Positions 16,611 through 25,069 of a stretch of DNA of 36,956 nucleotides are shown piece by piece. Position numbers and translations under genes: made by a program. The notes beneath the pieces were generated by a model. It was not told the DNA's origin, did not search any database, and saw only the letters and a program-made list of their open reading frames with translations. Numbering within the stretch: position 1 is the stretch's first letter; each line of letters opens with the position of its first letter. The stretch covers positions 1 through 36,956 of the forward strand of contig NZ_JAMTDQ010000011.1 of NCBI RefSeq assembly GCF_023806635.1, given 5' to 3'. The stretch is from Accumulibacter sp. Lineage in GTDB: Bacteria > Pseudomonadota > Gammaproteobacteria > Burkholderiales > Rhodocyclaceae.

Positions 16611-17658
16611 TCAACACCCCTCCAACGGCGACGTCCACGAAGCGCGACAACGGAATCGTCCGGTCATGGTGTTGCCGTACCATCACGAGTCCGGTGCGAA
16701 AGCCCGGGTCAACGTCGAGAGGCTCTCCCCGGAGAAGCCGGATGAGATCGAAGGGTAGGTTGCTGCCAACCTCCGTCGCGATGCCAATCCACGATGGGAA
16801 ACGTGTGTTGAGTTCCAGCAAGGTCAGCATTCCGCTGGTCTCATCAATCTTCGCCTCGACCTCGCATGGCCCGGACCATTGCAGAATTTCCAGCAGGCGC
16901 TCACAGGCCGTGAAAAAGGAATCGTTGCGGAAGGTCACGCCACACCATGTTGTTCCTTGCTCGTTCATGCCGAACTTGCGCATGGCGATCCAGCGCCGCA
17001 AGCGTCCGGGCCGGTCACAGAGGCAGGCGGCGACGATCTCCGCTCCAATTGCCTGCGCCTGTACCAACACGGGCAGGCCCCAACGGCCTGCCAGAGCCCG
17101 GAACAGCGCTGGAATCTCATCCGCTTGCTCTGCCCTGTGGGCTTCGTAGAAAGCGCCCTTGACCATCACCGGGAAGCCGATGAACTCTGCAGCGCGCAGC
17201 GCTTCGTCGAGCGTCCGGGCTGTTCGTAGCGTCGGCACGCGGAAACCGGCTGTCCGGCCCGGCTCAGCGATTGCCCACTTGGCAGCCTGTGCGGCCGCCG
17301 ATGGTGTTGGCAGCAGGGCGCGCAGGCCATGCTGCTCGAGCCAACGCTCCTGCCCGGCAAGAAATGCAACCTCCGGATCGAGTGTCGGCAGCAACGCCCC
17401 GGCGCCCGTCGCTGCAGCGACCGCGTGCAGGCGTTGCAGGTACGCTTGCGGGTCGGCTTCGATGCGCGGCATGCGGTATACCCGGTCGAACAGACCATCG
17501 ACGTAGGCGCCCGTGTCGGTGGGCTCGTAGCACAGGCCGATCACGCGCACGCCTTCGTGTCGCAGGCAGCGGGCGACGGAAACGCCCGGAGACGGGTTGT
17601 CGACCGCATGCAGACCAGTCACCAGCACCGCATCACGCGCACCGGCGTTCGCGCTCAT
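16603..17658 (-). CDS. ATP-grasp ligase (CarB/PylC-like)
   Basis: A 351-residue ATP-dependent carboxylate-amine ligase. N-terminal pre-ATP-grasp fold (1-115) with a DAVLVTGLH strand; ATP-binding lysines Lys127 in AAKWAI and Lys167 in FPVMVKG; the adenine-side QAQAIGAEIV loop; and the magnesium-binding E-x-N-x-R at 282-286 (LLELNTRFP). It should activate a carboxylate as an acyl phosphate and join it to an amine. The ATGA overlap with the PqqD gene and the eight-base overlap with the peptide gene suggest that the peptide is its substrate. It does not show the extended features of microviridin-type graspetide ligases, so the bond type is unknown. Confidence 0.82.
   Translation of the reverse strand: MSANAGARDAVLVTGLHAVDNPSPGVSVARCLRHEGVRVIGLCYEPTDTGAYVDGLFDRVYRMPRIEADPQAYLQRLHAVAAATGAGALLPTLDPEVAFLAGQERWLEQHGLRALLPTPSAAAQAAKWAIAEPGRTAGFRVPTLRTARTLDEALRAAEFIGFPVMVKGAFYEAHRAEQADEIPALFRALAGRWGLPVLVQAQAIGAEIVAACLCDRPGRLRRWIAMRKFGMNEQGTTWCGVTFRNDSFFTACERLLEILQWSGPCEVEAKIDETSGMLTLLELNTRFPSWIGIATEVGSNLPFDLIRLLRGEPLDVDPGFRTGLVMVRQHHDRTIPLSRFVDVAVGGVLSV
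16617..16623 (-). promoter_or_regulatory. Ribosome binding site of the candidate precursor peptide
   Basis: On the minus strand this reads GGAGGGG, six bases before the GTG at 16610. It lies inside the 3' end of the ATP-grasp gene. It decides the start of the 61-residue peptide and is one of the strongest ribosome sites in the island, as expected for a precursor made in excess of its enzymes. Confidence 0.6.
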
Positions 17659-17915
17659 ACCAGGAGTCCGTAGTCGCGCAGACGCGTCAGGAAGGCTTCC
17701 ACATCACCAGCCACATCGGTGCCCGGTGGTACGTCGAAGCTGTCGGCGACGGCAGCCATCAGCGACGCCAGCGACTGTTCCGCCGACAGCAGCTGCTCGA
17801 CCAGCAAGGCACCGGCCGCGTCGAGCAGATAGACAAAGCCGTAACGCTCCTCGAACAGGAAGGTCTGCCCGTCGGAACTGCTCTCGACCCGTGCGCCCGG
17901 CAGCTCAAGACGCAT
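17655..17915 (-). CDS. PqqD-like protein (RiPP recognition element)
   Basis: An 86-residue protein with the PqqD fold pattern: a beta hairpin region (FLFEERYGFVYLLDAAGALLVEQLLS) then helices ending DVEAFLTRLRDYGLLV. PqqD-like domains bind the leader of ribosomally made peptides and present them to modifying enzymes. Length (about 85-95) is normal and the protein looks complete. Its ATG lies inside the 3' end of the KGGVGR ATPase gene (11-base overlap) and its stop overlaps the ATP-grasp start (ATGA). No pqqA, pqqB, pqqC or pqqE is near, so it is not part of PQQ synthesis. The likely partner is the 61-residue peptide. Confidence 0.82.
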   Translation of the reverse strand: MRLELPGARVESSSDGQTFLFEERYGFVYLLDAAGALLVEQLLSAEQSLASLMAAVADSFDVPPGTDVAGDVEAFLTRLRDYGLLV

Positions 17916-20574
17916 TCGTGCCTTGGCGCCGCGGTGACCACAGAGGCACGTTCAATTGGCCAAGCGCTTGCCAGGCGGCCTTCAGGTGGGGGTTGCTGCT
18001 GTGGGCGACAAAAGCCACCGGCAAGGTCCACGGCCAACTCGCCAGGCCAGGGTTCGTCGGGACGGCGCCGTCGAGCGGTTGATCCGGTTCCCTGACGGAG
18101 CCGCCGGGGAGTTCGGAAAGCGATCTCAGCAGCGCCGGAGCATGCGTTCCTGCATCGAGCAGCGCCAGGACCAGGCGCAACTGTGCAGCCCGCAGACTGT
18201 ATCCGGCCTGCTGACGACTGTCCGCCTCGTCACTCAAACGTTTACTCAGGCGCTTCCGTTCCGCGTCATCACCTGAGCCCCGTGCCACCGCCAGGATACC
18301 CTCGAGCAGTAGTAGCGGGTGACGCAATTCCGGATCGAGGTCAGGAGGAGAAGGCGCTTCGACGCGTGCAGCACGATCCCGATACGTGCAGACCTGCTGC
18401 CAGATGCCTTGCGCTCTGTCCAGGCCGCCACGATCGTCACGATCGTCCGAGCAGCTCAGCAAGAGCCGTACATGTTCCAGAGCGATCAGCGCCGGCAGTG
18501 CCGGGTCGAAACGCCACGTCTGAACAAGAGCGTTCGTGTCCTTGAGACCGGCGTCCAGGAACTCCTGACTTCTTTCCAGGGATCCGTCCCAGTAGTCGCT
18601 CAATGGACTCAGTGCCTTGGATAGTTCGCCAGCAATGCGGTCAACGTCCCCTTTGGTCCAGGCATGTGTCGCGAGAAATCCGCTCCATCTGGCGAGGGCC
18701 AGCCGGAACGCCGTTGCCGGGATGCGCAATTCGATTGCATGCCCGATCCGCTCCCGCCAGTCGTCTGGCTCGCGGTCGTCAATCACGAACAGGGAAGACT
18801 GCAGCACATCCAGATCGGATTCTCCGACGCGATCCTTGTCCTCGCGGAAAAGTTCCAAGGCTATCTTGATGCATTCCCCGGCCGGGACTCCCTGCCCCTG
18901 CTCGTACCGCAGAAGCCCCATGGCGTGATGGAAGTCAGCCGCGACATGCTGGCTGAGGATTCGTGCGAAAGGGGCTGACGGTGACGGCTGATCCGACGAT
19001 CCTTGAATACAGCGTTCGGCATCCGCCAGTGTCGCCTCGATCCCGTCGAGTTCCGTGCCCCGCGCGAGATCGATTCGCGCCATCTGGCACTGAGTGAGGG
19101 AGAGCAGAAGCGGTCGCGCCGCCAGCCTGCGATAGAGGTCGCAGGCCTTAGCAGTCCGCCGCGCGGCATCTTCCCACCGGTTCGACAGCATCCAGGCATA
19201 GCCTTCGCGCAGGTTGGCCAGCGCCAGAAGATCCCGAATCCGCGCGTCGTTGTCGTATTCACTGGAGAGGGCCTCGAGCCCATGCCGGGCTTCATTGGCG
19301 GCTTTGGCCGAGTCGGGAAACCTGTTCAGCAGGATGTAACGGAATGCCAGCGCCAGCCCCAGACGAGCCTGCTCGATTCGGATCGGTTTGCTTGTGGTGT
19401 TGGTGTTGTCGATGTCGTTGAGCTTTTCGGCAGTAGCGTCGGGGTCGAGCGCGTCGAGGTCGGCAAGCAGCCATCCCAGACGCGCCTCCTGCCACGTCAG
19501 ATCCTGCCGCGTCGGGTTCTGGTTCGCAGGTCCGTCTGCTTGCGGGATTCGCTTGGCGAGTTGCTCGATCCTTTCGCGCGCTTCGTCGTAATGGGCCTTC
19601 GACACCCGCCACAGTCCCATTTCCCACAACCTTCTGCCGCTTTCGATCAGATTCTCGGGCGATTCCGGATTGCGCCTGGCGATCTCGCCAGCAAGCTGCT
19701 GATACGGCCGTGTCACGCTGGCGAGAAAGGCGTCGCCAGTCGGATCGTCGCTGTTCATGCGACGAAGCAGAATCTGGTCTGCTTCACCGACTGCCAACAG
19801 ATCCAGATAATCGATCTCGACGTCGACGGGTCGGCCCAACTTCGCGCGCACGGCTGCGACCCGCTCGTTGCGCAAGCTCCACTCGCCGCGCGGCATTGGC
19901 GAAGCGGCAACGACGATCTCGATCGGCGTTTTTTCGTACCCCGGTTTGCGCTTTGTCGATCCGTCCCGGGCGCAATCGCGGTTGCATTTTTCGATGGATC
20001 TGATGCGGCCGGCGATGCCTTCGATCGACTGTTGCGCCAGATTGGTCAGCAGGACGACGAGATCGGGCATATGAACGGTGCTGATGAATGCGACATCGGT
20101 CAGTCCGGTCCGCGCGTCGATGAAGAGGTATTCGTAGCCCAGATAAGCCAGATCGGCGGCCAGATTGACCATGAACCGGTCGCCCTCATGCCTGATGTAG
20201 AAGTCGTACCAGGAAAACGTGTGCAGTTGCGACTCGTAGCTCTCGTCGGTGTGGTTGCCGGCTGCCAGGAGTGCGATGCGTCCCCCGGGTCCCAGCCCCT
20301 CTCGGAGATACTGCTGGTTCCAGTTCGGCGGAACGTCCTTACGTTCCTGATAATAGGTCGCCAGCTCGCAGAAACCCATCCGCCGTTGGTGCGATTCAGT
20401 CGATGGTGGACTCGCCGGATCACGCAGGTTTGCAAAAGACAGCCCAGGAGCCTCGAGATCCAGATCGAGCAGAGCGATACGCCGACCACGCAGCGCCATG
20501 AACCAAGCCGTGTTCAGTAGCGTCGCCGTCCTCCCGACGCCACCTTTGTAGGAGTAGAAGGAGACGATAAACAT
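17905..20574 (-). CDS. KGGVGR-type ParA/MinD-like ATPase with TPR-like helical half
   Basis: An 889-residue protein. The N-terminal third is a SIMIBI-class P-loop ATPase: deviant Walker A YKGGVGRT (9-16), LLDLDLEAPGL (35-45), and the Walker B-like LFIDARTGLTD. The exact KGGVGR form and the long helical repeat region after it (about 290-889, with alternating Ala/Leu/Arg helices such as ARLGLALAFRYILL and ARIRDLLALANLREGYAWML) match a class of ATPases that other work has placed in NTP-dependent signalling and conflict systems. It starts directly after the stop of the upstream gene (TAGATG) and overlaps the PqqD gene, tying the two modules together. No nuclease or other toxic domain is seen in it. 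Its actual function is not known. Confidence 0.8.
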   Translation of the reverse strand: MFIVSFYSYKGGVGRTATLLNTAWFMALRGRRIALLDLDLEAPGLSFANLRDPASPPSTESHQRRMGFCELATYYQERKDVPPNWNQQYLREGLGPGGRIALLAAGNHTDESYESQLHTFSWYDFYIRHEGDRFMVNLAADLAYLGYEYLFIDARTGLTDVAFISTVHMPDLVVLLTNLAQQSIEGIAGRIRSIEKCNRDCARDGSTKRKPGYEKTPIEIVVAASPMPRGEWSLRNERVAAVRAKLGRPVDVEIDYLDLLAVGEADQILLRRMNSDDPTGDAFLASVTRPYQQLAGEIARRNPESPENLIESGRRLWEMGLWRVSKAHYDEARERIEQLAKRIPQADGPANQNPTRQDLTWQEARLGWLLADLDALDPDATAEKLNDIDNTNTTSKPIRIEQARLGLALAFRYILLNRFPDSAKAANEARHGLEALSSEYDNDARIRDLLALANLREGYAWMLSNRWEDAARRTAKACDLYRRLAARPLLLSLTQCQMARIDLARGTELDGIEATLADAERCIQGSSDQPSPSAPFARILSQHVAADFHHAMGLLRYEQGQGVPAGECIKIALELFREDKDRVGESDLDVLQSSLFVIDDREPDDWRERIGHAIELRIPATAFRLALARWSGFLATHAWTKGDVDRIAGELSKALSPLSDYWDGSLERSQEFLDAGLKDTNALVQTWRFDPALPALIALEHVRLLLSCSDDRDDRGGLDRAQGIWQQVCTYRDRAARVEAPSPPDLDPELRHPLLLLEGILAVARGSGDDAERKRLSKRLSDEADSRQQAGYSLRAAQLRLVLALLDAGTHAPALLRSLSELPGGSVREPDQPLDGAVPTNPGLASWPWTLPVAFVAHSSNPHLKAAWQALGQLNVPLWSPRRQGTNAS

Positions 20575-21708
20575 CTAACCAGGGCCGCCTACGCTATCCT
20601 TCTGTTGCGCCGGATTGCCCTTGTGCATCCAGTTCTCCCCGGATCCGCTGCCACTCTCTTTTTTTTTGCCCTTGGCGGCCAGATACGCCTCAATTGACGT
20701 AACGTTGTCCGGCAGCCCGTTGGCTGAAGCCTTACCACTAGCAGTCTGGCCACCCGGGGGTGAACGGTTAGCTGCCAGCCACTCGCTTACCTCAACGGCG
20801 ATTTTCCTCCCCGACGCCGTCAGCTCGTATCGATCCTCCTGACTGTCGACCCGGCGAATCGGCGGAGAACTGAGAGCAAACACCAACTGCTCACTGAAGC
20901 GGTCGGGTTGCTCGACACGAGGCTCGGACCGCAGCTTTTCGCGAATGGCTGCACCTTCGAGTAGTGTGGTTGCCGTCGCCGCGTCACCGAACCAGGCAAG
21001 GAAGCTGAGCAAACTGCAGTCCGCGATCGACGAAACGGCTTTCTCCAGATCCTCGGCCTGCAGAGCACGCGCCGTCTTGTAGCCCCAGCGCGTCAGCTCG
21101 TAGAGACCAGCGCTGGGGCCGGCTCGTTTGACGAGCCGATAGGCTGTCAGGGTCTGGAGGCGGTTGAAAACCGCGTTCAGTTTCGGCTGCGTGTCATCGT
21201 CGTTCGTCGACCCTCGCGCATCGTCTTCGCTGGGCCCCTCTGAGCGCGTGCTGCCGGTTTCCCCGACACGCGCGGCGATCTCGGACAGCCTTCGGGGAAC
21301 CGGATCTCCGGTTTCGTTGAGGAACGCAAGCAGGTAACCCGGGCGTTTGTCATCTGCCCTGACGAAGGCCAGGAGTTCTCCGACGTTGCCGCCAGGTTCG
21401 CTCCTAAGCCCTGCTTCAGCCAACAGCACGCCCCACGCCCAAGCATGTCCCCAGTCCGCCAAGGTCCATCTCTCCCGTGGGCCGTCGCCGTGCCGGAAAG
21501 CCTCATGAGCGGCCCTGTTGAGCGCGTCGCGTGTCCTCTTCACGGCGTTGCGCTGCGAATCCACCAACGCCTTGGCGAGCATGGTCCGAAGGTCCTCATC
21601 GAGCTGGCCCAACTTCTGTTCCGTCGGCGAAGAGAGCGTGTCTGCCGTCTGTGCGCGCACCTGGCGCAACCGCTCTTCAAATTCCTCGTCCGGATTTCCC
21701 TGGTTCAC
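20575..21708 (-). CDS. Unknown protein with two winged-helix-like segments
   Basis: A 377-residue protein that I do not recognise. The N-terminal part (1-75) is charged and probably coiled coil. Two later segments look like winged helices: KLNAVFNRLQTLTAYRLVKR with YELTRWGYKTAR (about 175-215) and PIRRVDSQEDRYELTASGRKIAV (about 285-307). The end is low in complexity, with a KGKKKESGSGSG run. It could be a DNA-binding regulator or an adaptor for the ATPase, to which it is fused back to back (no bases between the genes). The start is GTG with AGGAGG exactly six bases upstream; no better start exists. Base composition looks lower in GC than the flanking backbone genes. Confidence 0.6.
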   Translation of the reverse strand: MNQGNPDEEFEERLRQVRAQTADTLSSPTEQKLGQLDEDLRTMLAKALVDSQRNAVKRTRDALNRAAHEAFRHGDGPRERWTLADWGHAWAWGVLLAEAGLRSEPGGNVGELLAFVRADDKRPGYLLAFLNETGDPVPRRLSEIAARVGETGSTRSEGPSEDDARGSTNDDDTQPKLNAVFNRLQTLTAYRLVKRAGPSAGLYELTRWGYKTARALQAEDLEKAVSSIADCSLLSFLAWFGDAATATTLLEGAAIREKLRSEPRVEQPDRFSEQLVFALSSPPIRRVDSQEDRYELTASGRKIAVEVSEWLAANRSPPGGQTASGKASANGLPDNVTSIEAYLAAKGKKKESGSGSGENWMHKGNPAQQKDSVGGPG

Positions 21709-22018
21709 TGTAATCCTCCTGACCCTGGCTGGTCGGTGGGCCCGCCGCTACCGCGCTGGTCGCTGGCGGTCACCGTCTACATCGCATGCGCCATGGGCTG
21801 CCGCGTCTCGGCGAGACGCTCCCGGCAATCAGTAAAGTTTACCTCGAAACTACACGGATAGTACACGCTACACATACGCATCGCGCTCAAGAGGGCTACG
21901 GACGGCATCCGGACAGCGAAGACAACGTCGCGGGAGTGCCACACCTGTGAACGAAGTGAATTGGGCGTGTAGTGACGAGCGAACGGTTCTCTCGCGGTCG
22001 CGTTCGTTACGGTTCCGC
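21709..22018 (-). promoter_or_regulatory. 310-base control region before the KGGVGR operon
   Basis: The only sizeable break in the island's minus-strand run. It holds a 17-base palindrome at 21803-21819, a second short palindrome GTAAAGTTTAC at 21832-21842, and the AT-rich patch 21830-21880 with a TACTAT that could be a -10 box on the minus strand. No convincing -35 is seen. The AGGAGG at 21715-21720 is the ribosome site of the next gene. No gene of its own was found. Confidence 0.4.
21803..21819. repeat. 17-base perfect palindrome, operator-like
   Basis: GCGTCTCG, one central base, then CGAGACGC: an 8-1-8 perfect inverted repeat about 95 bases before the GTG of the winged-helix-like gene. 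Its form fits binding of a dimeric regulator; as RNA it would give a seven-pair hairpin with a three-base loop. Confidence 0.4.
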
Positions 22019-23770
22019 TCAACTCCAGTCCGGGCAGGCGACTTCTGCGATCCACAGACATTCCCGGCAGACCTCGCAGCAAGGTGCCCCTTTCTTCGCG
22101 CACTTTTCCACGTCCGCCGGCTGCTCCCGATCTTCCGCTGTGCTCAGACTCGAGCAGACCTCCGGCGTCAGTGGCGGTACGACGGCGCCGTCAACCGGGC
22201 TGCTCGGCCCATTGGCGCGCTTCCATTTCACTCGTGGCTTCCCGTCTGGCGAACGCGAGGAAGACGCCAGCCCGGCACGCGCAGCGTCCCAGGCACTGAA
22301 CTGCTCGATCAGCCAGCAGGCGTTCGCCATTATCGAGGTAGTCCCGGAAGTGTTGGCGAAGTCCTTCGCACGCCACTGGAACTCTCTTGTGCTTGTGCTC
22401 GCGGCCGGCACCAGGATCCAGTCGGCCAGACCGGCATAGCGTGGCAGCGCGCTGCGCCCTGCGGTCTTGAGAAAATCAAGACAGATGGTTACCCAGACGC
22501 GCCCGATCGGCGTATCGACGACCAGAATCTCCTCTGCGACGCGGGAAGGCTCCACGCTGACCGCATGATGGTCCAGACCGAATTGCGAGTAGTGTCCTGT
22601 CGGACCCTTCTCCTGCCGCCGCAGCTTGAACTGATGTCGCTTGTCTACCAGCCACTTCCTCCAGCCCAGAGCCGGATTCGTGGATTCGTTTGGCGTGATC
22701 TTGGCTTCGCATCCATCGCCGGTCAACACGACGCAGCGGTTGCGGAACGACGGAGGATCAGCAGCGGCTTTCGATTCAACTGCCGACTTATCTGCCGGAT
22801 CAGTTTGATCGTCATGATAGCTGCCACAGACGACGAGCCAGGGAAAACCTTCCGCCGAGTTGCTCTTCTTGGCGTCCCAGTGCTTGCCGAGCAACTCCTG
22901 AAACCACTTGACGAAGCCCGCACTGCTGGTCAACTCGGGGATCAGCACGACATCGATTCGGTTGCGCGCGCAGGCTTCCAGGACGGTCTCCGCCTGGGCT
23001 TGCCGAGCGGCGCTCGTCAGATCGTCGGGAGGCTTGATGCGATACACGCCATACGTGTCGTCGCTGCCGCGATGGGGGCTCGGCAGCTTCCCGGTGTATT
23101 GCCCACACATGGCGAGCTCACGGCCAATCGGCCAGACGCCAATCCTCACAGCCGGCTGCACTCCGGAATGCTCGTCGCGGTTGCCGGGTGGCGCAAACCA
23201 TAAGCTGTGCACCTGCAATCGGGCACCATCGAGCGACAGCGGCAGAATCGACAGCATGGTCAACCACTGAACGTCCTCGAGCGAATGGCCAGTCGGCGGG
23301 ATGGGGGGATGCCGCGGACAGATCTGGTAGTCCGTTCCGTGCAGCGAACGCGCCTTGCGGACCGTCGGTCGCTGCCATTTCGCGGGACTCCACGGTCCCG
23401 TTTCTGCCACGGCCCATCCCCAGGTGGTCGAGAGTGCGTCTTCGAGCGCTTCGAGCAGCATCAAGAGCCGCAGCTGGCAGGAGTACGGCTCTTTGAGGAT
23501 TGCGGTGACATCAGGCGAAAAGGGCGTTGCGCCCGCGGCCGCAGCGCGCCACTCATCCAGGAGCAGGCTGAGCAGTTCCTTCTTGTCCCTTGCGTACGTC
23601 CCCAGTGAGGTCGTCCCCATTGCGGCCCACGCATTGAGCATCGCCGCTTCATGTTCCAGGACAAATTCATGCAGCGTGACGAACACCGCGGCAGCCGACG
23701 CCGGATCACTCGCAGGCGGTGCCAGGATCTCGTTCCACAGCTTCTCTGCTGCCTCAGCGGCAAGGGTCAT
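22019..23770 (-). CDS. Nitrilase-superfamily (C-N hydrolase) protein with long N-terminal extension
   Basis: A 583-residue protein. Residues about 205-490 form a carbon-nitrogen hydrolase domain with the Glu-Lys-Cys triad: Glu279 in VVLIPELT, Lys377 in LVDKRHQF and Cys430 in VTICLDFLK. Members cleave amides or nitriles or transfer acyl groups. The first 200 residues are mostly helical and unrecognised. The C-terminal tail has a cysteine cluster, Cys557, 564, 565, 568, 571 and 579, that is not part of the usual family and could bind a metal. It follows the radical SAM gene by 18 bases with GGAG before its ATG, and is separated from the next gene by a 310-base gap. Substrate is unknown; it could be NAD-like, amide-bearing or the peptide product. 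Confidence 0.75.
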   Translation of the reverse strand: MTLAAEAAEKLWNEILAPPASDPASAAAVFVTLHEFVLEHEAAMLNAWAAMGTTSLGTYARDKKELLSLLLDEWRAAAAGATPFSPDVTAILKEPYSCQLRLLMLLEALEDALSTTWGWAVAETGPWSPAKWQRPTVRKARSLHGTDYQICPRHPPIPPTGHSLEDVQWLTMLSILPLSLDGARLQVHSLWFAPPGNRDEHSGVQPAVRIGVWPIGRELAMCGQYTGKLPSPHRGSDDTYGVYRIKPPDDLTSAARQAQAETVLEACARNRIDVVLIPELTSSAGFVKWFQELLGKHWDAKKSNSAEGFPWLVVCGSYHDDQTDPADKSAVESKAAADPPSFRNRCVVLTGDGCEAKITPNESTNPALGWRKWLVDKRHQFKLRRQEKGPTGHYSQFGLDHHAVSVEPSRVAEEILVVDTPIGRVWVTICLDFLKTAGRSALPRYAGLADWILVPAASTSTREFQWRAKDFANTSGTTSIMANACWLIEQFSAWDAARAGLASSSRSPDGKPRVKWKRANGPSSPVDGAVVPPLTPEVCSSLSTAEDREQPADVEKCAKKGAPCCEVCRECLWIAEVACPDWS

Positions 23771-23788
23771 CGGCCGGCTCCGGTTGGA

Positions 23789-25069
23789 TCAAGTCAGCGT
23801 CGTTGCGGCGACGGCGTTCCGCGCGTTCGCCAGGGCCAGCAGTCGTTCCCAGGCAGACTGGATGTACGCGTCGGAACAATCCGAGAGGTTGGGTGCGTCC
23901 GCCCCGTACTCCGTGTAGACGTGCTGCGGTCCGAACTGCGGTGCGCTTGCCGCTGCCAAAGGCGTGTTGGGAAGAGGATTATAGCGGAAGGCGTCGACCA
24001 GGAGTCCAGGCTGCGCCTGCACGGCCGCCAGCGTTCGTTCGATCGCTGTCCGGCTCTCGCCCGGCCAGCCGATGACGACCGACGCACGCACGCGAAACCC
24101 CATCGCCATCGCCCGCTGCAGCGCCCCGCCGACGCCCCCTGCGGTCGGACCCTTGCGCAGCATGCCGCGGTGCGCGGCGTCGTCGGCTGTCTCGAAGCCC
24201 ATGTAGAGGGCTCGGCAGCCACCCTGCCAGAGTTCTCCAAGGGTCGCCGAAGTGGCCTCGGCGGTGCGCAGATCGACACCCCACAGCAGGGGGACGTCGA
24301 GGGCCCGGAGTTCCTGGCAGAAGTCCCGGCGCCATCGGGCACGGCTGACGAGTCCGTCGTCGACGAAGTAGAATCCGGTGACGCCGTAGCGCTGGTACAG
24401 GCCGCGGAGGCCGTGGGCCAGAAGCGGCGCTGGCATCTCGCGCAGGCCGGATGGTGCATGCGCAAGGGTGTAGCAAAAGGAGCATCGCGCGACGCATCCC
24501 CGGGAACCTGAGACGAAAAGGGTTGGTACGTCGAGGTCGGATCGTTCCGCCGGACGGACGTAGGGCCGCAAGTCAAACAGAGGTGCCGGGTCGAGGCAGC
24601 AGGCACCCAGATCAGCGTCCTGCGCTGGTGAGGCGTCCCTGAGGTTCGGCATCCCGGCCGCCATCCAGCGCAACAGCGTCGTTTCCCCATCGCCGGGCAG
24701 GACCGCGTTTACCAGCGCTGCAATGGTCGCGTTCGCCGGCAAGGTGGCCGCCAGTGGGCCGCCGAGTACACGACGAACGGCCGGATGGTGCGCTGCCGCG
24801 TGACGAAACAGTCGCTCGGCTCGGCGGGCTGCGCGGCCCCATTTTCCGGTCACGCCAAGGATGTCCGGCCGGAAATCGATGACTTGGCGGTCGAGAGCGG
24901 TTTCGAGCGCCGGCTCGCCATTCCAATCGACCACCTGTACGACGTGTCCGCTCCGCGCCAGGGCCTGACCCACGAAAATGACGCCCCAGGGTGGAAACTC
25001 TCGTCGCGCTCCGGTCTCATCGATTCCTGGATGGGCAAGGAGGACGCGAAGAGGTCGTGTTGCGATCAT
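23789..25069 (-). CDS. Cobalamin-binding-type radical SAM enzyme
   Basis: A 426-residue radical SAM protein. An N-terminal Rossmann-like domain (1-150; VLLAHPGIDETGARREFPPWGVIFVGQAL, PDILGVTGKWG, VLGGP) resembles the B12-binding domain of class B enzymes, though a DxHxxG cobalamin loop is not seen. The [4Fe-4S] cluster motif is C192-x3-C196-x2-C199 in SGSRGCVARCSFCY. Further barrel motifs are GFYFVDDGLVS, YMGFETADDAA and VIGWPGESRTAIERTL. Such enzymes perform methylations, ring closures and other difficult carbon chemistry, often on peptides or antibiotics. It is the first gene of the island's minus-strand run, divergent from the Nudix-like gene. Whether it acts on the 61-residue peptide cannot be told from sequence. 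Confidence 0.82.
   Translation of the reverse strand: MIATRPLRVLLAHPGIDETGARREFPPWGVIFVGQALARSGHVVQVVDWNGEPALETALDRQVIDFRPDILGVTGKWGRAARRAERLFRHAAAHHPAVRRVLGGPLAATLPANATIAALVNAVLPGDGETTLLRWMAAGMPNLRDASPAQDADLGACCLDPAPLFDLRPYVRPAERSDLDVPTLFVSGSRGCVARCSFCYTLAHAPSGLREMPAPLLAHGLRGLYQRYGVTGFYFVDDGLVSRARWRRDFCQELRALDVPLLWGVDLRTAEATSATLGELWQGGCRALYMGFETADDAAHRGMLRKGPTAGGVGGALQRAMAMGFRVRASVVIGWPGESRTAIERTLAAVQAQPGLLVDAFRYNPLPNTPLAAASAPQFGPQHVYTEYGADAPNLSDCSDAYIQSAWERLLALANARNAVAATTLT

Noticed and set aside
16425-17658. LysW-type amino-group carrier system (peptide carrier plus ATP-grasp ligase)
   Set aside because: The 61-residue peptide has no zinc-ribbon cysteines and does not end in the acidic EDWGE-type tail used for attachment by LysX/ArgX.
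13619-17915. Lasso peptide cluster
   Set aside because: The PqqD-like gene, the transglutaminase-like gene and the Y-x-x-P leader motif are suggestive, but there is no asparagine synthetase-like cyclase, and the ATP-grasp and decarboxylase enzymes do not belong to that pathway.
17655-17915. PQQ biosynthesis
   Set aside because: Only a PqqD-like protein is found; pqqA, pqqB, pqqC and pqqE are absent, and the radical SAM enzyme at the far end is of the B12-type architecture and not PqqE-like.
19003-20520. A 505-codon plus-strand open frame opposite the KGGVGR ATPase
   Set aside because: The ATPase has an intact P-loop and Walker B-like motif; the plus-strand product is not recognisable and lacks a ribosome binding site.
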